Shown: positions 58,327 to 64,000 of the stretch, one piece after another
Layout: the number at the start of each line of letters is the position of its first letter
Position numbering within the stretch: the stretch's first letter is position 1
Source: Acidimicrobiaceae bacterium
Lineage (GTDB): Bacteria; Actinomycetota; Acidimicrobiia; Acidimicrobiales; RAAP-2
Direction of reading: 5' to 3'
NCBI GenBank assembly: GCA_027451285.1
Contig: DAIDJP010000018.1
Location: 44,259-108,258, forward strand
DNA length: 64,000 nucleotides
Made by a program: the position numbers and the translations under genes
The notes under the pieces: generated by a model
Seen by the model: only the letters and a program-made list of their open reading frames with translations
Databases searched by the model: none
What the model was told of the DNA's origin: nothing

Positions 58327-58791
58327 ATGTCACGCCTGTCCCCCGGCGACGCCGCCCCCAAGTTCAGCCTCACCAACCAAGACGGCACGAAGGTCACACT
58401 GGCCTCGTTAAAGGGCCAGCGCGTCGTGCTCTACTTCTACCCGGCCGACGACACCCCCGGCTGCACCAAGGAGGCGTGTCAGTTCAACGACGACCTGTCG
58501 AGCTTCAACGACCTGGGCGTCGTCGTGCTGGGCGTCTCACCGGACGACGCGGCGAGCCACCAGAAGTTTCGCGCCAAGTACGGTCTTCGCTTCGACCTGC
58601 TGAGCGACCCGACGCGCGAGGTCATGGCGGCCTACGGCGCCTACGGCGAAAAGATGATGTACGGCAAGAAGGTCACCGGCGTCATCCGCTCGACGTTCCT
58701 CATCTCCAAGTCCGGGCGCGTCGAGCAGGCCTGGTACGGCGTGCGCGCCGACGGCCACGCGGCGAAGGTACTTGCCTCGCTCGGCGCCTGA
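58327..58791 (+). CDS. bcp: thioredoxin-dependent peroxiredoxin (Bcp/PrxQ)
   Basis: 154 residues from the ATG at 58327 (MSRLSPGDAAP); the in-frame ATG/GTG ten codons upstream is unsupported. Peroxidatic Cys in ADDTPGCTKEACQF with the resolving Cys five residues on, the PrxQ arrangement. RSTFLISKSGRVEQAWYG completes the thioredoxin-like fold. It reduces hydroperoxides with thioredoxin. It precedes the LysA-like gene on the same strand by 52 nt. Confidence 0.95.
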   Translation: MSRLSPGDAAPKFSLTNQDGTKVTLASLKGQRVVLYFYPADDTPGCTKEACQFNDDLSSFNDLGVVVLGVSPDDAASHQKFRAKYGLRFDLLSDPTREVMAAYGAYGEKMMYGKKVTGVIRSTFLISKSGRVEQAWYGVRADGHAAKVLASLGA

Positions 58792-58843
58792 ACCGGCCTC
58801 GTGCCCGCCACGCTCAGCTCACTGGTCGCGCAAGAGTGGTGAG

Positions 58844-60130
58844 ATGACAGAGACGACTTCCGCGCCCCCCGCCGACGAGCGTGCGCAACTACTCGAGCTC
58901 TTTTCGAGCCAGGCGCATCTCGAGGGCGACGAGCTGGTGCTGGGCGGCTGGAGCGCCACGCGACTCGCCGACGAGTTCGACACGCCGGCTCTCATCATGG
59001 ACGAGGTGGCGCTGCGCGAACGCGCCCGGCGCTATCGCGACGGGCTCGCCCGACGTTGGGCCAACTCGAGGGTGATCTGGGCGTCGAAGTCACTTCCCTG
59101 CACCGCGCTGTATCGCGTGATGCACGAAGAGGGCCTCGGCATCGACGTGGCCGGCGGCGGCGAGCTGGTGATGGCCCTGGCCGCCGGGGCCGACCCCGCC
59201 ACGTTCGTGCTGCACGGCAACGCCAAGACCGACCGCGAACTGGAGATGGCCCTCGAGGCGGGTGTGGGCACCATCGTCATCGACAACTTCGACGACATCG
59301 ACCGCCTCGAGCGTCGGGTGCGCGACGTCCAGGGGGTGCTGGTGCGCGTCCGGCCCGAGGTGGAGGCCGCGACCCACGCGGCGATCGCGACCGGACACGC
59401 CGACTCCAAGTTCGGTCTCTCGATGGACGACGCGCGCCACGCGATCGATCGCCTCGCACAGAGCGACCGGCTGCGTCTCGACGGACTGCACGTACACATG
59501 GGTTCCCAGATCCTCGACACCGCGCCCTTCGCCCGGGCGGTCGAAGTCGTCGCCCAGTTGGGCGACTTCGCGGTCTACGACCTCGGCGGCGGGCTCGGCG
59601 CGCGCTACACCCACGACATGGTGGTGCCCAGCGTCGAGGAGTACCTGGACGCGCTGGTGGGTGCCGCTCGCGCGCACCTGCCCGCCGACGCGCGACTCCT
59701 CATCGAGCCGGGCCGCTCGATGGTCGCCGAGTCGGCCTTCACCCTCTATCGCGTGGTGACGGTCAAGCACGGGGAGCGATCCTTCGTCGCCGTCGACGGC
59801 GGCATGGGCGACAACCTGGAGGTGTCGCTCTACGGGCAGGCCTTCGACGCCACGCTCGCCAACCGCGTGGGCCGCGGCGAGCCCTTCACGCTGGTGGGGC
59901 GACACTGCGAGTCGGGCGACCAGCTCATCGAGTCGGTCCGCTTGCGCGATCCGAAGGCCGGCGACCTCGTGGCGGTGCCGGTCACCGGCGCCTACTGCCT
60001 GACCATGGCGAATAACTACAACGGCGCGCTACGCCCGCCGATCGTGATGGTCAACGGCGACGACGCACGTGTCGTCCTTCGACGCGAGGGCTACGACGAC
60101 CTGTTGCGCCGCGATCAGGACTGGAGCTGA
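58844..60130 (+). CDS. second LysA-like PLP decarboxylase
   Basis: 428 residues from the ATG at 58844 (MTETTSAPPA). The PLP Lys is in VIWASKSLPCTALYRV; HGNAKTDREL, YDLGGGLGARYTHD and the catalytic GRHCESGDQLIE motif are all present. CESGD points to a diaminopimelate decarboxylase-type site, but the protein differs a lot from the lysA at 11317-12582 (for example VPSVEEYLDALV and NNLEVS regions). A paralogous amino-acid decarboxylase or a second, conditionally used lysA are both possible. Its last 80 nt overlap the 3' end of the convergent DedA gene. Confidence 0.9.
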   Translation: MTETTSAPPADERAQLLELFSSQAHLEGDELVLGGWSATRLADEFDTPALIMDEVALRERARRYRDGLARRWANSRVIWASKSLPCTALYRVMHEEGLGIDVAGGGELVMALAAGADPATFVLHGNAKTDRELEMALEAGVGTIVIDNFDDIDRLERRVRDVQGVLVRVRPEVEAATHAAIATGHADSKFGLSMDDARHAIDRLAQSDRLRLDGLHVHMGSQILDTAPFARAVEVVAQLGDFAVYDLGGGLGARYTHDMVVPSVEEYLDALVGAARAHLPADARLLIEPGRSMVAESAFTLYRVVTVKHGERSFVAVDGGMGDNLEVSLYGQAFDATLANRVGRGEPFTLVGRHCESGDQLIESVRLRDPKAGDLVAVPVTGAYCLTMANNYNGALRPPIVMVNGDDARVVLRREGYDDLLRRDQDWS

Positions 60131-60758
60131 CGTAGCTGGCGTTGTGACGGCGCACGGTGCGCAACCGGTGCCAGAAGCCCCAGGCGAGCAGGAGGACGAT
60201 CACGATGATCGTGGGGGTCTGGAGGTAGTGGAAGTCGCGAGAGACGCGGTCCCAGTTCTGTCCCGCAGCCCGTCCGAGCAAGGTGAGGAGAGTCACCCAG
60301 GCGAAGGAGCCGATGATCGTGAGAATAACGAAGCGGCCCCGCTTCATCTCGGCGATTCCCGCGGGCACCGAGATGGCGCTGCGCACGACGGGCAGGACCC
60401 GGCCGATCAGCACCGAGGCCGCGCCGTACTTCTCGAACCACCGCTCGGCGGCGTCGAGGTCCTGATGCGTGAGGAGTATCCACTTGCCCCAGCGATCGAC
60501 GATGGTGCGCCCCAGGCTGCGCCCGATCTCGTAGGCGATGACCGAGCCGACCAGCGAGCCGACCGTGCCGATCACGATGACGCCCCAGACGCTGAACTGG
60601 GCGTGTCCGGTGATGGCGGTCGTGCACAAGGCGCCGGCGAAGCCGAAGGTCACCTCCGAGGGAATGGGCGCCATCGCCGATTCGGCGATGGCGAGGATCA
60701 TCAGGGCGAAGTAGCCGTAGTTCTGGACGAATGACTGCACCGGGCCATTCTTGCCCAC
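60051..60758 (-). CDS. DedA-family membrane protein
   Basis: 235 residues with four to five membrane segments from a GTG; the GTG six codons on is another choice. The DedA signature GRVLPVVRSAISVPAGIAEM, with the conserved GR...PxxR, lies in the centre, and FGFAGALCTTAITG near the N-terminus. DedA proteins are half-type transporters of the undecaprenyl phosphate or lipid flippase class. The Arg-rich last 25 residues are encoded antisense to the end of the LysA-like gene, an 80-nt convergent overlap. Confidence 0.9.
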   Translation of the reverse strand: MGKNGPVQSFVQNYGYFALMILAIAESAMAPIPSEVTFGFAGALCTTAITGHAQFSVWGVIVIGTVGSLVGSVIAYEIGRSLGRTIVDRWGKWILLTHQDLDAAERWFEKYGAASVLIGRVLPVVRSAISVPAGIAEMKRGRFVILTIIGSFAWVTLLTLLGRAAGQNWDRVSRDFHYLQTPTIIVIVLLLAWGFWHRLRTVRRHNASYVSSSPDRGATGRRSPRVEGRHVRRRR

Positions 60759-60800
60759 GCCGCGGGCCGCCCCGGGCGACCTTGTGAACTTCTTATCCGC

Positions 60801-61583
60801 CTAGTTCTGGTGGAGCGAACACCAGTACGTGGTGCGACCCCCGACCGTGGCCACGCGCATGGCGGCGCCATCCTTAGGGCACAGTCCCCCCGGAAAGCGA
60901 GCCTCCATGTGATCGCCCGTGTGCGAGCCCCCACGCCGGCCCAGGGTGCGCATCGTCCAGGTCAGCGCCCGATAAAGGGCCGAGCGCTGGGCGTCGGAGA
61001 GGCGACCCACGCTGGTGCGCGGGTCCACGCCGGCGCGAAAGCAGATCTCGTCGGCGAGCAGGTTGCCGACGCCGGCGACGCGCGACTGGTCGAGCAGGCG
61101 GGCCTTCAGCGCGGGCCCCTCGCCGCGGGCGGCGAGCACCTCGTCGAACTGGCGCCGCGTGAGTCTCAGCACGTCGGGACCCAACTCGTCAAGGTCGGGC
61201 TCGATCTCCACGCGCGCCAGGCGCCGCGGATCGTGCACCAAGAGGCGACGCCCGTCGGCGAAGGTGAGCCCCCCTCGGATCCACTGCTCGCGGAACTCGT
61301 GGGGACCGTAGAAGAGGGCGTCGATGCCGGTGGTCGACTCGACGACGAGCACGCCGGTCATCCCGAAGCGCAGGCCCAGCGTGGGACCGTCGGTCGCGAG
61401 CAGCAGGAGCTTGCCGCGGCGCGCGGTGCCCGTGATGGTGAGCCCTCGCACGGCCCGCGACCAGGCCCGCGGCGAGGTCAGCTTCTTCGCGAGGTACGCG
61501 TCGGCGTCGCCGCTTGCGATCCTCGCTCCCACCACCGACTCGGCGAGCACGCGGTACGACTCGATCTCGAGCACTTCGGGCAC
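60801..61583 (-). CDS. Fpg/Nei-family DNA glycosylase
   Basis: 260 residues from the GTG at 61583, giving MPEVLEIESYR with the catalytic Pro-Glu after processing. Lys in TARRGKLLLL is the beta-clamp Lys. The H2TH core is DQSRVAGVGNLLADEICFRA. The C-terminal zinc finger is reduced: CPKDG then CSLHQ, with Asp and His in place of two Cys. It excises oxidised bases. Whether it prefers 8-oxoguanine or pyrimidine lesions is not readable. It is divergent from the FrhB-family gene, 50 bp apart. Confidence 0.9.
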   Translation of the reverse strand: MPEVLEIESYRVLAESVVGARIASGDADAYLAKKLTSPRAWSRAVRGLTITGTARRGKLLLLATDGPTLGLRFGMTGVLVVESTTGIDALFYGPHEFREQWIRGGLTFADGRRLLVHDPRRLARVEIEPDLDELGPDVLRLTRRQFDEVLAARGEGPALKARLLDQSRVAGVGNLLADEICFRAGVDPRTSVGRLSDAQRSALYRALTWTMRTLGRRGGSHTGDHMEARFPGGLCPKDGAAMRVATVGGRTTYWCSLHQN

Positions 61584-61633
61584 GGCGGCGAGCGTAGCGG
61601 CCCGCCAACGTCGACGCACCCTAAGGTTTGTGG

Positions 61634-62758
61634 GTGGCACTGGACAAACCGCACTGGAAAGAACTCTTCAGCGAGGTCGTGACCTCGGGGCTGTGCACGG
61701 GGTGCGCCGCGTGCGTCGTCGCCTGTCCCCACGACGTGCTCGACTACGAGAGCGAGGGCGGCGTCTACAAGCCCTGGCACCTCGACATCGACGGCGGGCG
61801 CGAGGGCTGCACCCACGGCGACAAGGGCTGCACCATGTGCACCCGGGCCTGTCCGCGCTTTCGCAACTGGGAGAGCGAGATCGACACGCACCGCTTCGCG
61901 CGCGAGCGCACTGACGACGAGGTCTGGGGCATCGGCGACGTCCTGCTCGCTCGCGCGAGCGACCCCGAGGTGCTCGCCGGCTCCCAGGACGGCGGCTTCG
62001 TCTCGGCCCTTCTCATCCACGCGCTCGAGAACAACGTGATCGACGCGGCCCTCGTCTCCACCCTCGAGGGCGACGGATCCGACTGGGTCGCCCAGCCGGG
62101 CGTGGCGCGCACTCGCGAGCAGGTTCTCGCGAGCGCCGGCTCGCGCTACACCTATTCGGCCAACCTGCTCGCCTACCCCGAGGCTGTCGAGGGCGGCGCC
62201 GAGCGCATCGCGCTCGTGGGCATGGGCTGCATGGTCTCGGCGCCGGGAGCGATGCAGGTGCGAAAGGCCGGCAAGATCGCGCGGCGCCTGTCGCTCACGA
62301 TCGGACTTCTGTGCTCGAAGACCTTCGACGACGCGATCTTCGAGGACCTCTTCGAGGCGAAGTACCAGATACGCCGCGCCGACATCGTCAAGATGAACAT
62401 CAAGGGGATCTTCCAGATCTGGACGCGCGACGGCGCCTTCCACGAGGTCCCGTTGAAGGAGGCCCACGCCTACACGCGCGAGGGCTGCGTGCACTGTCCG
62501 GACTTCGCCGCCGAGCACGCCGACATCTCCACCGGCGGCATCGGCGCCTTCGGCGACTGGACGCTCGTCATCGTGCGCACCGACCAGGGCCGCGCCCTGA
62601 TGGAATCCTTGCGCGAGTCCGGCGCCATCGAGACGCGTCCCGGCGACGACGACCCCGGCGCGGTCGCCCTGTTGCACAAGTTGGCCCAGGTCTCGCGCAA
62701 GCGCTGGCCCGCCGAGGCGGTGCCCGGTCCGCGACGTCTGCCGCTGGTGCGGGGCTAG
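61634..62758 (+). CDS. coenzyme F420 hydrogenase/dehydrogenase beta-subunit family protein
   Basis: 374 residues from a GTG with AAGG seven nt upstream. N-terminal CTGCAACVVACPHDVL and CTMCTRACPRF supply two [4Fe-4S] clusters. The FrhB-type body has DGGFVSALLIHALE, and CVHCPDFAAEHADISTGGIG carries further Cys and the flavin/F420-binding GGIG. Such proteins transfer electrons between iron-sulfur partners and F420 or FAD. No hydrogenase genes are here, so a soluble F420/ferredoxin-type function is inferred. It is two nt ahead of the phosphatase gene. Confidence 0.9.
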   Translation: MALDKPHWKELFSEVVTSGLCTGCAACVVACPHDVLDYESEGGVYKPWHLDIDGGREGCTHGDKGCTMCTRACPRFRNWESEIDTHRFARERTDDEVWGIGDVLLARASDPEVLAGSQDGGFVSALLIHALENNVIDAALVSTLEGDGSDWVAQPGVARTREQVLASAGSRYTYSANLLAYPEAVEGGAERIALVGMGCMVSAPGAMQVRKAGKIARRLSLTIGLLCSKTFDDAIFEDLFEAKYQIRRADIVKMNIKGIFQIWTRDGAFHEVPLKEAHAYTREGCVHCPDFAAEHADISTGGIGAFGDWTLVIVRTDQGRALMESLRESGAIETRPGDDDPGAVALLHKLAQVSRKRWPAEAVPGPRRLPLVRG

Positions 62759-62760
62759 CC

Positions 62761-63390
62761 GTGGCCAAGCCCTCTCTCACCACCGTCCTCCTGGTGCGCC
62801 ACGGCGCGACCACCACGACCGGTTCGATCCTGCCCGGGCGCGCCGCCGGCCTGCACCTCTCCGAGCGCGGCCGGGCCCAGGCCGATCGCGCCGCCGAGAG
62901 CGTCGCGGGACTCGACCGCGCCCCCGTCGCCCTCTACGTCTCGCCCCTCGAACGCACGCGTGAGACCGCGGCGCCCTTCGCGCGCGCGTTGAACCTCAAG
63001 GCGCGCGTCAGCCGCGGCCTGCTCGAGTGCGACTTCGGCGACTGGACCGGGCGCAGCCTCGCCTCGCTGCGCCGGCGCAGCGAATGGCGCACCGTCCAGC
63101 ACGCCCCGAGCGCCTTTCGCTTCCCCAACGGCGAGTCCTTCGCCGAGATGCAGCGAAGGATCTGGGTGACGATCGAGGACCTGGCCGCACGCCACCGCGG
63201 CGAGACGATCCTGTGCGTCAGTCACGCCGACCCGATCAAGGCGGCCGTCACCTACGCCCAGGGCGTGCCCCTCGACCTGTTCCAGCGCACCGTGATCTCC
63301 CCGGGTTCGATCAGCGCGCTGGCCTTTGGTGGTGGCGCCCCGATGGTGCTGTGCGTCAATCGCACCGCAAACTTGGGAGAGATCTCGTGA
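62761..63390 (+). CDS. histidine phosphatase family protein
   Basis: 209 residues from a GTG two nt after the preceding stop. Catalytic motif LLVRHGATTTTGSIL near the N-terminus, SPLERTRETA and the second His in CVSHADPIKAAV give a complete phosphoglycerate mutase-like active site. MSMEG/Rv2135c-type proteins have the same neighbour, a DUF3090 protein, in mycobacteria. The substrate is not known. It couples to the next gene by GTGA. Confidence 0.92.
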   Translation: MAKPSLTTVLLVRHGATTTTGSILPGRAAGLHLSERGRAQADRAAESVAGLDRAPVALYVSPLERTRETAAPFARALNLKARVSRGLLECDFGDWTGRSLASLRRRSEWRTVQHAPSAFRFPNGESFAEMQRRIWVTIEDLAARHRGETILCVSHADPIKAAVTYAQGVPLDLFQRTVISPGSISALAFGGGAPMVLCVNRTANLGEIS

Positions 63391-63866
63391 ACTACGTCTT
63401 CTCCTCGCCCGATCGTGTGATGGTGGGAACCCGCGGCGAGGTCGGCTCACGTCTCTTCCTGCTCCAGGCCCGCGAGGGTCGGCGCCTCGTCGTCGTCAAG
63501 TGCGAGAAGCAGCAGCTCGCCGCCCTCGCCCAGTGGCTCGGCGTCGCGATCACCGAGATGGGACGACCCGGGCACCTGCCCGAGGACCTTTCACTCGAGC
63601 CCGAGTACGAACCCGACCTCGTGATGGGCGACGTCTCGCTCGCGGTCGACGCCGAGGCCCACCACGTCGACGTGGTGATCGACGGTGCCGACGACGAGGA
63701 CCAGCTCCTCTTGACGCTCAGCGCCGAGTGGGCCGGGGCGCTGGCCATCGCCATCGTGCGCCTGATCGAGGCCGGACGGCCGCCCTGTCCGCTCTGCGGC
63801 GGCCCCCTCGACGCACGAGGCCACGACTGCCCGCGAACCAACGGCCATCGGGCGCCGCTTCGCTAA
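63387..63866 (+). CDS. DUF3090 family protein
   Basis: 159 residues from a GTG overlapping the phosphatase stop. The sequence YVFSSPDRVMVGTRGEVG starts the family. The C-terminal CPLCGGPLDARGHDCPRTNG is a Cys-rich zinc-like motif. In other actinobacteria this gene follows the phosphatase and precedes an SCO1521-type protein and mshC, so those may lie beyond the right edge. Function unknown. Confidence 0.9.
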   Translation: MNYVFSSPDRVMVGTRGEVGSRLFLLQAREGRRLVVVKCEKQQLAALAQWLGVAITEMGRPGHLPEDLSLEPEYEPDLVMGDVSLAVDAEAHHVDVVIDGADDEDQLLLTLSAEWAGALAIAIVRLIEAGRPPCPLCGGPLDARGHDCPRTNGHRAPLR

Positions 63867-64000
63867 TGGGAGTGGACGGGATCGCCTGAAGAGGAGATGC
63901 TGTCTCCGAGCCGCTGGTCGGTGAGCACTTGGCTTCGCCGGGCCGTAAGCCCTAAATCTAGATCGGGCCCCGACCAGTCGGTGAGGTTGACGGAGAAGGC
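63867..64000. other. right edge of window, no gene assigned
   Basis: 134 bases after the DUF3090 stop with a possible frame continuing past the edge but no recognisable start or product. An SCO1521-family gene would be expected here by comparison with other actinobacteria; this stretch alone does not show it. Confidence 0.3.

Overview
The window is about 64 kb of very GC-rich, densely packed bacterial DNA. Most starts are ATG or GTG, and many neighbouring genes overlap by 4 nt (GTGA or ATGA). Gene content and order point to an actinobacterium: a lysA-hom-thrC...rho-rpmE-prfA-prmC-sua5 block, a mycofactocin cluster, an arginine-rich Rho, a gamma-alpha fused KorA, and a histidine phosphatase/DUF3090 pair. 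Mycofactocin together with F420- and sulfur-type redox genes would suit a deep lineage such as Acidimicrobiia, but that placement is inference. No insertion sequence, CRISPR array, phage module or rRNA operon was seen.

Layout. 1-2.3 kb: end of an acyl-CoA/terpene-type catabolic unit (AtuA-like, MDMPI-like, crotonase). 2.3-12.6 kb, minus strand: sua5, prmC, prfA, rpmE, rho, then thrC, hom, lysA. A divergent LysR/YeiH pair sits inside this block and thrB is absent. 12.64 kb: tRNA-Arg(CCG), followed by an unrecognised three-gene cassette (13.06-15.9 kb) with different base composition. 16.1-20.8 kb: Nudix protein, flavin reductase, an EF-G paralogue and pyruvate kinase. 21-25.7 kb: a three-gene 2-oxoacid:acceptor oxidoreductase whose first gene is a GltD-like flavoprotein with two C-terminal [4Fe-4S] motifs. 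25.7-28.6 kb: a BtuFCD-type transporter under a clear cobalamin riboswitch. 29.6-35.3 kb: cydABDC, the bd oxidase and its assembly transporter, behind an unusually AT-rich promoter region.

36.0-39.9 kb: a compact sulfide/persulfide operon made of an SQR-like flavoprotein, a 48-residue protein, a CsoR-family repressor with the persulfide-sensing (CstR-like) residue pattern, a CoA-disulfide reductase-rhodanese fusion, and a 54-residue Cys-rich protein. Two near-perfect ATACCCC/GGGGTAT-type operators lie just upstream of the first gene. 40-41.5 kb: homospermidine synthase. 41.6-47.7 kb: a mycofactocin cluster (mftA, mftB, mftC, mftD, a mycofactocin-coupled SDR, divergent mftF, and an NDMA-dependent alcohol dehydrogenase); no mftE creatininase lies in the window. 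47.8-64 kb: a secreted repeat protein, argS, aconitase, a DEAD-box helicase/PIG-L/SulP unit, a Bcp peroxiredoxin, a second LysA-like decarboxylase, DedA, a Fpg/Nei glycosylase, an FrhB-family iron-sulfur protein, and the phosphatase/DUF3090 pair.

Redox chemistry links much of the window: ferredoxin/NAD(P)H-linked 2-oxoacid oxidation, bd oxidase, sulfide/persulfide handling, mycofactocin-dependent alcohol oxidation and an F420-type flavoprotein. The best candidates for less-described biology are the persulfide operon with its two tiny proteins, the tRNA-adjacent cassette, and the mycofactocin locus without mftE.
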